Source: Anadara kagoshimensis (taxonomy: Eukaryota; Mollusca; Bivalvia; Arcoida; Arcidae). From it: a stretch of DNA of 64,000 nt. A program made the translations under genes and the position numbers. The notes under the pieces were generated by a model. It saw only the letters and a program-made list of their open reading frames with translations, was not told the DNA's origin and did not search any database. Location of the stretch: contig CM037861.1 of the NCBI GenBank assembly GCA_021292105.1, forward strand, positions 49,847,920 to 49,911,919, written 5' to 3'. Shown one piece after another: positions 35,050 through 47,835 of this stretch (its first letter is position 1; each line of letters opens with the position of its first letter).

Positions 35050-37020
35050 CTTATATTCTGAAATGTAAAACAACGAATCGTCAATATACAAATAATTGTT
35101 TAATTTCTCAATTCAGGCTTATACATTTACTACTTGATATTTGTAAATGTTTGGTTTGGTATTGTTGGGTATATCAAACGTAAAGTTTGTATCATGACCT
35201 TAAAATTATGGCAAAATATTTTTAATGCAATTGATAAATGCAATATACATGTCTAGTAATGTCCAACACAAGATGATATTTAAAGTTCAGGTTTTAATTT
35301 GTAACATGCAATACACTGTATTCTCAGATAAACGTTATTAATCAAGATTAGTTGCTACGTAAATGTTTAATTCCTAACATAACTAAGATACACTTAATCA
35401 CTTAATCATTTAAAGTATTGCCTACGGTGGATTTGGTCAAATAAAGCTTTGTCCTTCTCTTTTTCTAAATAGAAAAACCAAAACTAATCGGACTTTTCGA
35501 GCGATCACTATCTGATTCTATATGATGTCAATATTGAAAGTTTCAATTAAAACATAGAAAACCATCAATCACGATCATTGCTTTATCATTAAAATATTCT
35601 ATATACATTTATTTACGTGTTCATACATTCACTAAACACTATATTCTACTTTACATAAATTAATGCCAGAAAGGTAAAAAACAGTTTCAAAAAATCTACA
35701 ATGAATACAATATAAAAGGTTAAACAGTTTGTATTAATATAGTGAATACAATCCTATTCATTATCTCCGATTTTTGCTATGAAGTGTCACATAAATTGAA
35801 ACTTTAAAATGCCAATGACTTATAAAGTCTACAATCAAATTTTATTGCTATTATTCTCCTGCGGTCATTGATTTAAAAATCATTTGAAAAAAATAAAAAT
35901 AAAAACATATGATGAGTTTGAACCGTTTTAGCAACCTTTATATATGAGTCATTAATAGTTCAAAAGGTCAAACGATAATCCTTCGCGGCTCATTCTTTTC
36001 TAATGTTTTGACCAATTGTCAATATACACCAAATTGTTTAATTTCTCCATAAAGGCTAACAAATTTACTACTTGATATTTTTAGAAGCATATGAAATTAT
36101 TTGTAAATATTACGGAGGTTATTCTTTTCAATGCATTGCATCCATGGAATTTGGATGTATAATGTTTGGTTTGGTAATGTTGGGTATATCAAACTTGATT
36201 TATTTATCATGACCTAAGGATTTATCATATAAACATAATTTTTATGCTAAAGATGCAAGCAATATGTACTTCCATATATGTTCAACAGAAGATAATACTT
36301 ACAGTTCAGGTTTTATTTTAGCAACAGGCAATACACTGTATTGTAAGATAAACGTTGTTAATCAAGATTATCTGATACATGAAATTTAATCTAAAAAAGC
36401 TAAGCTACACTTGATTATTTAAAGCATTGCCTTAGGTGGATTTGGTCAAATAAAGTTTGGTCCTTCTATCGTTCTAAATAGAAAATTAGACTTCTAGTTT
36501 GACCACTGCTCATGAGAGATTTTTTTCCGAACGACGGTCTTTTAGTGCTACAAAATCAAACAGGTTTATTTACAGATACATATATATTCTATATGATGTC
36601 AATATTGAGAGTTGCATCCAAAACATAGAAAACCATCAATCACGATCATTGCATCACCATGATAATATTTTATATACAGTTATATACGTGTTCGAACATT
36701 CAATAAAAACTCTATTCTTCTTTACATAAATTGCTGCCAATATGAAATAAAAACATTTACGAGAAAATGTACGATGAATCTAAGATGAAATGTCACACAG
36801 AACAATGGAGAAATTCTCTGACTTAACATATTAGATACAATCCAATTCATCATCTCCGTTTTTGTTATCAAGTGTCATTTTAATTGAAAATTCAAAATGT
36901 CAATGACTTATAAAGTCTACAAAATAAATTCTCCTACGGTCATTGATTTGAAAAATTATTTTAAAAAATAAAATAAAAATAAAAACATATGATGAATTAC
37001 AACTTTGTTCTTTATTTATG
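35050..37020. repeat. Internal tandem duplication in U0, period about 1.05 kb
   Basis: Anchor pairs: 'ttgtttaatttct' (35096 and 36036), 'tgttgggtatatcaaac' (35163 and 36179), 'gataaacgtt' (35327 and 36348), 'atgatgtcaatattga' (35522 and 36593), 'aaaaacatatgatga' (35900 and 36981). Only the second half keeps the hammerhead-like motif; in the first it has been deleted around 35505. Confidence 0.8.
36501..36548 (+). ncRNA. Hammerhead-like motif in U0
   Basis: CACT and AGTG flank a core: CTCATGA (one change from CTGATGA), then 'gagattttttt', CCGAAC, GACGGTC. The pairing strand for helix II is weak. Probably inactive. Confidence 0.35.
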
Positions 37021-37229
37021 AGTCAACAATATTTCGAAAGCTTTGGTAAAATTTCTGGAAGATTTCAGAAGAAAAATAAGGTTTGATGTACAGTTTGTTC
37101 TAAAATAAAAAAAAATGTCGCAAAAAAATAAAATATTTTTCATAATATACACTAAAATAGGGTATGCTTTTTCTGCATTTTAATAAGATTAATATAATAT
37201 ATTAAATGTATACATCAAATGCATTGTAT

Positions 37230-38700
37230 CCAAAACAAACATACTAATCCATGTCCAAATCACAATCCAGAAGCTGAGTAAAAACTTTTGAACTGACAAG
37301 TTAGATTAGACACGTGAACTTCCACCAGGGAAGTAAGGCCGGTTGCTCCGGAACGACAAGCACCTCCTGTTTAGCTAGCTACACCCGCCACGTGTGTAAT
37401 CAAAATTATGTGAAAGGAACATGGAACTATGAGACGTCAAATATATCGAGAGCAATCCTGGACACAGAGACATCAAACTTATCAACAATATTGTGATGAC
37501 GGCCATAAACATTTTGCGGGCCTTGATAAGCCTAGACTTGCAATATCTCTGAGTCAACAATTTATTTAAAAGCAGCCTACTTCTTTTTATAAAGTCCTCA
37601 TAGTGGGTACAAGCTCTAACATAGCGTATTAACTGGGAAACAAATACACCATAAGCAGAGGAAGCAGGTATATCGCTGCATAAAAATGGAAAGTTTACAA
37701 TAAAAAAATTGAAGTCATCATGTTTGTCATAAAGTTTAAAATATAACCTTTCGTGTGCGTCATAATTCAGATATAAGTCTGAATATGAAGCAGAACTTGA
37801 GGAATCACTCGTGTCTTTTATTTCAAGCTCACTAGGATAGATGACATTTACATAGTCTCCAAATTTAGGATTGTTTAGAGACAGAACGTCATCTATATAT
37901 CTGTATGTTAAGTTGAATGATTTGGCGACAGTCTTCTCTCAAGATTTAACAAGGTTCTGCATAAATTCTGCTTCATAAGAAAAAAAAACAAATCAGTAAG
38001 CAATGGTGCACAGTTTGTACCCATTGCTATACCGATTGTTTGCTGAAAAACTATATTACCAAACACAACAAATATGTTATCTATCAAAAACTCCAACATA
38101 CTGTTGATAGTATTTTCAGTATATTTTTGTTTGGAATCCGTATGATGCTTGACAAAATAACCAGAATCTCTGTTCAGCACCAGATATTTGTTTCTTGGCT
38201 TACCGTTATTGTAAAAGAAAGACAAGTCACTTTTTCTTTAAGAAATGTAGAAAATGTAGAAAAATCAAATGTTTTTATACTTTTTACATGAGATAAAGTA
38301 TTAGAAGCAAGATGTTCAAGTAATTTTTTTGACGATTGTCAAAATTGTGTTACAGTTACCGATAATGATTTAGTAGTACATTTAGATGAGCCTGCTATAT
38401 ATCTTTCCTTGTATGGTTTTTTATGGAGTTTAGGAATCCAATACAAGATCAAGATCTTCCTCTTTAAGATTGATACCGAAAGACTCGAGAACTCCCTTAT
38501 GGTTGAAAATACTTCATCTTTGGTAAAATTAGTTCTAGTATATGCAGGGTTATTTGATATACTATCTAAACCAAGCTTCTTAATAAGACATTCCAGGTAG
38601 AATCTCTTACAAACGAGAATAACATTGTTACAAGCCTTATCAGCTGGAACAATAACATATTTGTTGTGTATGTCTGTTAGAATTGCCTTGATTTCTTGCA
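37230..38700 (-). mobile_element. Penelope-like retroelement, 5'-truncated insertion
   Basis: A minus-strand element of about 1471 bases: reverse transcriptase part (38700 down to about 37430), then the conserved 3' tail with its hairpins, ending at 'ttagtatgtttgttttgg' (37230). The flanks 'gcattgtat' (left) and 'ataaaatttaaaaa' (right) are continuous in repeat unit U2 at 42411-42435, which serves as an empty site. The Penelope-like class is inferred from the RT motifs and tail; no GIY-YIG endonuclease is visible, so it could be another RT group with similar motifs. Confidence 0.75.
37430..38700 (-). pseudogene. Reverse transcriptase of Penelope-like type, decayed
   Basis: Would polymerise cDNA from the element's RNA. 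Read 38700 to 37430: 'NKYVIVPADKAC', 'YWIPKLHKKPYKERYIAGSS' (N-terminal fingers), then in another frame 'FQQTIGIAMGTNCAPLLTDL' (palm), then in a third frame YIDD at 37899-37888 (catalytic aspartates) followed by LYDK and 'NKLLTQRYCKSRL'. At least two frameshifts are visible, one in the run of nine A at about 37980-37988 and one between 38225 and 38340, plus an in-frame stop just after the palm block. The part upstream of 'NKYVIVPADKA' is host repeat, so the N-terminus is missing. Confidence 0.8.
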
Positions 38701-41700
38701 TAAAATTTAAAAAGACATATATTAAACAAAAATGTACAATTTCTTCAAGATTCAACATTAACAGTTAGGTAAAAAATAGTATTATTGGCATTTATCACTG
38801 AAGATGGAAATAGGGAGGCGAGAAATCAAATACAAACTAAACCATTTCATACCCAATCACAGGCTCTGATGTACAGCTGGCTGCAAATGGATCACTGGAA
38901 AACTATAAATCGTAAGAACAAGTTTTTATTGGAATACAATATACAAGAGTTCAAAAAAAGCGAGAATTGTATTGTTTCACATTCTTAGGTATGGTTTGGT
39001 CTATCAATTATTTTTCAGAATCATCGTTTTTGTTAACCATATTAAATAATACGTTTCTATTATTAAACGAGATCTCTAGTACAGATGCCCTGAGTTATCC
39101 TAGATTGTTTTACAGTCTCACAAGGTAATTGGTGTATTTGGTCTCAATATGTTCTTTATAAAAAATTAAATATAACCACGAGTTCTTTAAAGCGTAAATA
39201 CGCAAACTATAAATCCAAGTGTTTTATGTCTGTCGCAATATCTTTAAAACATTGATTTCAAGCAAAAACATATTTATACCCCAAGTCCAATGTAAAATCT
39301 TAAAGCAAAATTACCATTTTTACGACTTATTGACATCAAAAAAGCCATTAGGGTAATTTCACTATTGTCTGCATTGTCCATGTTTTATTAAAAAACGTAA
39401 AAGAAGACTTATAACAAATCTATTATGACTTTTATTGTATTTGAAAAAAAAACGGTCAGCTCTTGAATGAATAAGACGGTATATAAGTTTACTATACATC
39501 GAGACTTTAAAATCCAAATTTTTATTTAATTTAAACAAATGGGTGAAGCAAAATGAAAAAGCAGAATCCCTGATTTTAAATCGGTGTATATGAAGAAGAA
39601 ATATCTTCGGCTTACGTTTATTTCATCCTACCAGAGGTTGTGATATAATAGCAACTATAGTGGTGAAAGAATTGAGTATTTATGCTATTAATCTGTAAAA
39701 ACAGGTTTATGTTTTCTTAATCATGTTTGTTTTTGATTGTATTTTAGTTATGTTTACTGATGACAAAAATGCCAGTTAGATCTTTTAGTATGCAACATGT
39801 GAAGTGAATATGGAATCGCCGTTTTTCAACCTGAGTCTGAACTCCGACTACATCGATGAGTTTTTTGTTGATTGAATTCACGAGGGCATCCAAATGTTTG
39901 GGATTCGGACCGTCACAAGGATTTATTTTCCTCATCCATGCTTTCGGGCGATTTTTGGAACCAGTTAACCACAAACATAAATATCTATGTGAAATAATAT
40001 TACTAAAGCCTTGGCAGATGCTCACCCTTTCGGAGAACATAATAACACAGTAACATACTTCCTTTATGGACGGTCAAGTATTTATATTTAATTTGACAGT
40101 TTTCAAGTTGATACTATGTTTTTATATTTTTTTAAATTCAAAAACCTCAAACACAAGTTTACTGCTATATATTCTTTTATCTAACAGAATCGGATTCACT
40201 TTTTTGAGATTTTTCTTTATAAACATTTATTTTGGTTTTCATTAAGATCATTAGTTTGAGTATTTGACAAAAAAGACAGAAAATGGTCCGTGGTTTAAAA
40301 AACAAACGTCATGTAAGACAATGGAGTCATTTCCTGACCAAGAAGTAATTCATCACTTTCATCTCTGCAATGTTTTAGAAATTGAATGGCTGTAACAATG
40401 ATCAGAATAGTCTTTTTAAAAACGCTAAGGGGATTTAAAGTCTGGACATCAAATTTAATTAGAATCAGACTACCTTAAGCAATATTGTGCTATAGACAAA
40501 CGCAAAATTGAACTTGCAATATACTTAGATAACATCCGAGATGCATTAGTGCAGTTTATGGATTAAGTCTCTGATTTTATTTGCGAAATTGATTTTATTG
40601 TAATAGATTTGAATGTTCATTTCCTTGCATGAGACATCTTTTTCTCTTTACAATTTAATGAAAAAACATCTTAGCAGACGATGAATCTTCAAATTTGAAG
40701 ATAGAGTGCATTTAAGAAGTGATTTAATGAAACTTTTTTATTTAAATTTCTATAAAATTCTTCTTGAAATAAAAATTTTTGTCTGGTGTAACAAATAAAG
40801 CCAGTACTTTTTAAACAACAACAACGCCTACATTTGACACAAATCTTTTCCATTTTCTCTGTTATATTCTTTATTGTATATATTACGGTTTTGTAAAATA
40901 TCATAGTCTATAGCAAAAAAAAAAAACTTGATTATTAATTTTAGCATTTTAGTTTGTCTGTCTACTTTTGAATGTCACTCGAATAATCCTAATATGCGTT
41001 TCTCTTTTCTTTTTATGATTGTTTGGTTCCATTATTTACCTGTGCTTTACCGTGTCCTATACTAAAGTCACGTAAGCAAGTGTATGTTTTTGGTTCAATT
41101 TTCAATTTTCTTTAACGCTAAGAAATATATCAAAATTTACTCCACAAAAGGTTTGGTATTAAATCATATTTTCTTTAAATCTATATCTAGTATGTCTGGC
41201 ATTACTAAACAAAAGGTCGTGGTTTTTATGTGAATAAATCCCGTGAAGAAACTGCTCAGTACATCACTTTTGAAGTTTTTGCACGCTGAAGTCTAAAAGG
41301 AAAATGTCAACAACATTGACTAATTGTCAATATACACTCAGTATATCAAATCTGAAGTCCTTATCATGACCCAATGTTTTTTCACAAAAATATTATATTA
41401 TGCCAAAGATGCAAGCAATATGAATTTCTAGTTATGTTCAACAAAAATGGCACTTAATGTTCAGGTTTTAATTAGCGTTATGTAATACACTGTATTATCA
41501 GATACACGTTGTTTATCAAAATTATCTGCTACGTACAATTTTTATTTACTAAACAACTTAGTTACACTAAATAAATCAAACTATTGCCTTAGATGGATTT
41601 TATCAAATAAAGTTTGGTCCTTCTATTTTTCTAAGTAGTAATTGGACTTTGAGTTCGCCCACTACTGATGTGGGATTGTATTCCAAAAGGCGGTCTTTTA

Positions 41701-42430
41701 GTGCTACAAAATCAAACAGGTTCAGTTACAGATACATATATATTCTATATGATGTCAATATTGAGAGTTGCATCGCAACCAAAGAAAACCATCAATCACG
41801 ATCATTGCATCACCATGATAATATTTTATATACAGTTATATACGTGTTAACATTCAATAAAAACTCTATTCTTCTTTACATAAATTGATGCCAATATGAA
41901 ATAAAAACATTTACGAGAAAATGTACGATGAATCTAAGATGAAATGTCACACAGAACAATGGAGAAATTCTCTGATTTAATATATTGAATGCAATCCAAT
42001 TCATCATCTCCGTTTTTGTTATCAAGTGTTATTTTAATTGCAAATTCAAAATGCCAATGAGTTAAAAAGTCTACAAAACAAATTTTATTACTATCATTCT
42101 CCTACGGTCATTGATTTGAAAAATTATTTTAAAAAATAAAATAAAAATAAAAACATATGATGAGTTTGAACTTTGTTCTTTATTTATGAGTCAACACTAT
42201 TTCAAAAGCTTCAACGATGATCGGTAATATGTCTGGAAAATGTCAGAAGAAGAATGAGGTTTGATGTATAGTTTTTTTTAAAAAGAGAAAAATGTTGCTG
42301 GAAATTAAAATATTTTTCATAATATGCACTAAAATAAGGTATGCTTTTTCTGCATTTTAATAAGATTAACATAATAATGAATAACTAAATAATTAAATGA
42401 ATACATAAAATGCATTGTATATAATTTAAA
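38701..42430 (+). repeat. Repeat array, unit U1 (short form)
   Basis: About 3.73 kb. Ordered anchors: 'aaatagggaggcgag', 'tctctagtacagatgccctg', 'acgacttattgacatc', 'tgccagttagatctttta', 'tgctatatattctttta', 'catccgagatgcattagtgc', the hammerhead-like motif and 'ccaattcatcatctccg'. The same order recurs in U2-U4. Two overlapping minus-strand frames (39744-40040, 40689-40904) also recur but show no sign of protein-level constraint. Confidence 0.9.
41657..41704 (+). ncRNA. Hammerhead-like motif in U1
   Basis: CACTA, CTGATGT (last core base changed), GGGA-ttgta-TTCC helix II, AAAA in place of GAAA, 'ggcGGTC', TTTTAGTG closing helix I with CACT. Confidence 0.4.
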
Positions 42431-45400
42431 AATTCCTACAATATTACAAAAATTACAATTTCGTCAATATTCAACATTTACAGTTGTGTAAAAACTAGTA
42501 TTATTGACATTTATCACTAAAGATGGAAATAGGGAGGCGAGAAATAAAAGACAAAATAAACCATTTCATACCCAATCTTAGGCTCTGATGTACAGCTGGT
42601 TATAAATGGATCACTGGAAAACTATAAATCGTAAGAACAAGTTTTTATTGAAATCCAATAAACAAGTGTTCAAAATAAGCGAGATTAATTGTATTGTTTC
42701 ACATTCTTAGGTATCGTTCTTGTCTAACAATTTTTTTTCAGAATCATCGTTTTTGTTAACCATATCAAAACATACGTTTCTATTATTAAACGAGATCTCT
42801 AGTACAGATGCCCTGAGTTATTCTAGATTGTTTCACAGTTTCTACACAAGGTTATTGGTGTATTTGGTCTCAATATGTTCTTTATAAAAAATTAAATATA
42901 ATCACGAGTTCTTTAAAGCGTAAATACGCAAACTATAAATCCAAGTGTTTTATGTCTGTCGCACTATCCTTAAACATTGATTTGAACCAAAAAACGTATT
43001 TATACCCCAAGTCCTATGTAAAATCTGAAAGTGAGATTACCATTTTTACGAATTATTTACATCCAAAAAAGCCATTAGGATAATTCACTATTGTCTGCAT
43101 TTTCCATGTTTTATTAAAAAAACGTAAAACAAGACTTATAACAAATTTATTATGATTTTTATTGTATTTGAAAAAACCGGTCAGCTCTTGAATGAATAAG
43201 ACGTTATTTAAGTTTACTATACATCGAAACGTTAAAATCCAAATTTTGATTTAATTTAAAGAAATAGGTGAAGAAAATGAAAAAACAGAAAGTCTGATTT
43301 TAAATCAATGCATATCAAGAACAAATCTTTTTCGGCTTTTCGGTTACGTTTATTTCATCCTACCAAAGGTTGTGACATAACAGCATCTAAAGTAGTGAAA
43401 GAGTTGAGTATTTATGCTGTTAATCTGTGAAAACAGGTTTATGTTTTGTTGATAATGTTTGTTTTTGATTTACAGAACAATATTTGACTAGATTATTTAA
43501 AGCGGGTTTATTGTATTTTAGTTATGTTTACTGATGACACAAATGCCAGTTAGCTCTTTTAGTATGCAGCATGTGAAGTGAATATCGAATCGTCGTTTTT
43601 CAAACTGAGTCTGAACTCCGACCACATCGATCAGTTTTTTTGTTGATTGAATTCACGAGGGCATCCAAATGTTTGGGATTCGGACCGTCACAATGATTTA
43701 TTTTCCACATCCATGCTTTCGGACTATTTCATGATCTAATTAACCACAAACATAAATATCTATGTAGAATAATATTCCCAAAGCCTTGGCAGATGCTCAC
43801 CCTTTCGGAGAACATAATAACACAGTAACATACTTCCTTTATGGACGGTTAAGTATTTATATTTAATTTGACAGTTTTCAAGTTTATACTATGTTTTTTT
43901 TATATTTTTTTAAATTCAAAAACCCAAAACACAAGTTTACTGCTATATATTCTTTCATCGAACAGTATCGGATTTTTCTTTATAAACATTTATTTGGGTT
44001 TCATTAAGATCATTAGTTTAAGTATTTGACAAAAAAGACAGAAAATGGTCCGTGGTTTAAAAAACAAACGCCATGTAAGACAATGGAGTCATTTCCTGAC
44101 CAAAAAGCAATTCATCACTTTCATTTCTGCAATGTATTTGAAATTGAATGGCTGTAACAATGATCAGAATAGTCTTTTTCAAAACGCTAAGGGGATTTAA
44201 AGTCTGCACATCAAATTTAATTAGAATCAGACTACCTTACGCAATATTGTGCTATAGACAAACGCAAAATTGAACTTTCAATATACTTAGATAACATCCG
44301 AGATGCATTAGTGCAGTTTATGGATTAAGTCCCCGATTTTATTTGCGAAATTGATTTTATTGTAATAGATTTGAATGTTCATTTCCTTGCATGAGACATC
44401 TTTTTCTCTTTACAATTTAATGAAAAAACATCTTAGCTGACGATGAATCTTCAAATTTGAAGATAGAGTGCATTTAAGAAGTGATTTAATGAAACTTTTT
44501 TATTTAAATTTCTATAAAATTCTTCTTGAAATAAAAATTTTTGTCTGGTGTAACAAATAAAGCCAGTACTTTTTAAACAACAACAACGCCTACATTTGAA
44601 ACAAATCTTTTCCATTTTCTCTGTTATATTCTTTATTGTATATATTACGGTTTTGTAAAATATCATAGTCTATAGCAAAAAATAAAAAAAAAACTTGATT
44701 ATTAATTTTAGCATTTTAGTTTGTCTGTCTAATTTTGAATGTCACTTGAATAATCCTAATATGCATTTGTCTTTTCTTTTTATGATTGTTTGGTTCCATT
44801 ATTTACCTGTGCTATACCGTGTCCTATACTAAAGTCACGTAAGCAAGTGTATGTTTTTGGTTCAATTTTCAATTTTCTTTAACGCTAAGACATATATCAA
44901 AATTGACTCCACAAAAGGTTTGGTATTAAATCATAATTTCTTTAAATCTATATCTAGTATGTCTGGCATTACTAAACAAAAGGTCGTGGTTTTTATGTGA
45001 ATAAATCCCGTGAAGAAACTGCTCAGTACATCACTTTTGAAGTTTTTGCACGCTCAAGTCTAAAATGAAAATGTCAACAGCCATGACTAATTGTCAATAT
45101 ACACTCAGTATATTAAATCTGAAGTTCTTATCATGACCTAATGGTTTATCATAAAAATATTATTTTATGCCAAAGATGCAAGCAATATGTATGTCTAGTT
45201 ATGTTCAACAAAAATGGCACTTAATGTTCAAGTTTTAATTAGTAACATGTAAGACACTGTATCGTCAGATAAACGTTGTTAATCAAGATTATCTGCTACG
45301 TAAACTTTCATTTACTAAACAACTTAATTACACTAAATTATTTAAAGTATTGCCTTAGGTGGATTTTATCACGTAAAGTTTGGTCCTTCTTTTTTCCTAA

Positions 45401-46171
45401 GTAATTTTTTTTTATTTTGACCACTGCTGATGAGAGATTTTGTTCCGAACGACGGTCTTTTAGTGCTACAAAATCAAACAGGTTTAGTTTCAAATACATA
45501 TATATTCTATATGATGTCAATATTGAAAGTTTCCACTAAAACATAGAAAACCATCAATCACGGTTATTGCATCAACATGGTAATGTTTTATTCACAATTA
45601 TTTACGTGTTCGAACATTCAATAAACATACTATTGTTCTTTACATAAATTGATAGCAATATGAAATAAAACTAGAAAATGTATGATCAATCCAAGATAAA
45701 ATGTCAAACAAAACAATGGAGAAATTCTCTGACTCAATATATTTAATACAATCCAATTTATCATCTCCGTTTTTGTTATGAAATGCCATTTTAATTACAA
45801 ATTCAAAATGCCATTGATTTATAAAATATATAAATCAAATTTTATTACTTATATTCTCCTAACGTCATTGATTTTAAAAATTATTTTTAAAAAATAAAAT
45901 AAAAATGAAAACAAATGATGAGTTTGAACCTTGTTCACCAACCTTTATTTATGAGTCAACAATATTTTGAAGGCTCAAGCGAAAATCCTTCAGGAAAAAT
46001 AACAGAAGAACGATTAGGCTTGAAGTACAGTTTGTTCAAAAAACAAAACCGACAAATATTGTAATAAATGTAACTGTTTTTGTTATTAAGCATTTATGAA
46101 ATATTGAATATCTTTAATGCATTTGATTAAGATTAACATATATCGAATGGATACATTAAATATATGCAAAT
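42431..46171 (+). repeat. Repeat array, unit U2 (short form)
   Basis: About 3.74 kb and collinear with U1. Over about 230 bases at 44445-44675 it differs from U1 (40681-40911) by one base that I can see, but the block at 43520-43740 differs from 39762-39990 by about seventeen changes by hand count, so the identity is patchy. Confidence 0.9.
45421..45466 (+). ncRNA. Hammerhead-like motif in U2 (intact CTGATGA)
   Basis: CACTG, CTGATGA exact (45427-45433), 'gagattttgtt', CCGAAC (consensus GAAA damaged at the last base), GACGGTC, TTTTAGTG. Helix I closes as CACT / AGTG; helix II is weak. Confidence 0.45.
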
Positions 46172-47274
46172 GCAAATAATATTTAACTAACAAAAATTTC
46201 AGAGATGTAATATAACATTTACAACGTCTTAAGCATGCAAAAATAACAGTTTAGTAAAAAATAGTATTATTAACATTCAGCACAAAAGATAACAATGAGG
46301 AGACGAGAAATCAAACATAAAATATACAGCTTCATGCCCAAATCACAAATCCCAGGGTCTGTGATGTACAACTTATTATAAATGGAACACTGGATAACTT
46401 TAAATCATAGTTACAAGTTTTAGGGGGTTTTCTATTTTAATATAAATGAGTCCAATATACTAGAGTTAAAGAAACCGTAAATAAAATGGTTTACATTCTT
46501 AGATTCGGTTCTGGTCTAACAATTATGTTTCAGAACCATCGTTTCTGTTACTCGTATTAAAACATAGGTCTCTAATATTAAACCAATTCTCTAGTACAGA
46601 TGCCCTAAGTTATTCTATATTGTATTGCAGTTTCGCATGGTTATTGATATATTTGATCTCAATATGTTTTTATAAAATATTCCAATATAACCACGAGTTC
46701 TTTAAAACGTAAATATGCGAACTATAAATCCAACTGTTATATGTCTGTCGCATTATCCTTACAGCACGGATTTGAAGCAAAAAAAACGTATTTATACCCC
46801 AAGTCCTACGTAAACTCTTAAAGCGAGATTACCATTTTTACGACTTATTGACATCAAAAAGTCATTAGGGTAATTTCACTTTTGTCTGCAGTTTTTATTG
46901 TTTAATTATAAAAACGTAAAAGAAAACTTAAAACAAATTCATTATGACTTATCTTATTTCTAAAAAAATTGGATATTATTCAAATTGACCATAGTTTGAG
47001 ATTTTACATTCGGTACTTTGATTTAATTAAAAAGAATAGATGAAGCAAAATGAAAAGACACATAGTCTGATGTGGTACAATAGCTTATGAAAAAAAATTG
47101 AGAATTTCTGCTGTCATTCTGTGAAAACAGTTTTATCTTTTTATAACAATTTGTGGCATTATTTTTTTAAGCGGGATAATTGTATCTATAGTAGCTATGT
47201 TTATTGGTGACATTGTTAGATCTTACAGTGAGGTATACTTCCTCATGTTAATTATTTTCTCTGTTTAATTTGGT

Positions 47275-47430
47275 GAAATATATTTTGGTCCTTTTGGGTA
47301 TGTTTTCAACATTTTGGGAAAAAATCGTTTCACAACTTTGGTCCAAGCATTACTGAAGGGTTATTGTATTCGAAAGCGGCCGCCTTGTGGTGAAAGATTA
47401 AAACTGGTAGAGCTATAATATGTTATTAGT
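47275..47430 (+). repeat. Type-A hammerhead repeat inserted in U3
   Basis: Same lead-in as 26320 ('ttttggtcctttt', 'tttggtccaagcattactga'). The motif at 47348-47394 has CTGAAGG, weak helix II, exact GAAA, 'gcggccgcc' and a TGGTGA closing strand. It interrupts the block that is continuous at 39762-39990 in U1. Confidence 0.6.
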
Positions 47431-47659
47431 ATACAACTAAAGACATTAATATCGAGTCGGAAACGTCGTTTGCCACACTAGTTCTAAATTCTTTATGTAT
47501 GACTACATGGATCGACTTGTGGTTGGTCTCCAAACGTTTGAGATGCAGACCTTTACAATGATTTCTGTTGCTCAACTATGCTGGAACCAATCAACCACAA
47601 ACATACAGATCAATGTTGAAATAACAAACCTAAAGTCAAGTATAAACTTGAGGACAAAT

Positions 47660-47835
47660 ATTAAACTAAATGCGTGACTACTCATCAAGGAAGTGAGATT
47701 TGGTCACCCGTAAGGCTAAACATTTGCCTTCTAGTTAGTTACACTCACCATGTCTAAAAATAAAATGTAGAATGAAGTATTGGAATATAAGTCGTCAAAT
47801 ATATGCAAGGTTTTGAATACACATACAGAACCATA
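47660..47835 (-). mobile_element. Penelope-like 3' tail, minus strand, in U3
   Basis: Strongly decayed reverse-complement tail: 'catcaaggaagtgagattt', 'ctagttagttacactcacc', 'gtcgtcaaatatatgcaagg'. It lies upstream of the plus-strand tail at 48435. Confidence 0.6.

Larger units (their letters stand above)
31706..37229 (+). repeat. Repeat array, unit U0 (long form)
   Basis: Collinear with 47840-51370. Shared anchors in order: 'atgttgttgg' with 'tatgtgttttgcatta'; 'gtgaagatttatacattta'; 'tctggcatgcaat'; 'gtatataatcgttaag'; 'tgctatatattcttt'; 'gcatttgaaaagagtttt'. Three Penelope-like tails sit in the first 2 kb. The unit contains an internal tandem duplication (35.0-37.0 kb) and ends where a Penelope-like element is inserted. 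No coding frame. Confidence 0.8.

Noticed and set aside
37230-38700. Interpreting the reverse transcriptase as retroviral or as part of an integrated virus.
   Set aside because: There are no gag, protease, integrase or LTR features. 'MGTNCAPLL' with YIDD and the conserved non-coding tail fit a Penelope-like or similar non-LTR element.
40689-40904. A 71-codon minus-strand frame that recurs almost unchanged at 44451-44666, as if conserved.
   Set aside because: The near-identity extends well outside the frame and reflects the recent U1/U2 similarity. The cysteine-rich stretch does not match a known domain, and the U4 counterpart (near 53990) is disrupted.
41649-41888. Recurrent frame containing 'RRSFSATKSNRFSYRYIY' in units U0, U1 and U3.
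   Set aside because: It is a read-through of the hammerhead-like motif and its flank. Frame ends differ between copies and the sequence is better explained as structured RNA or repeat.
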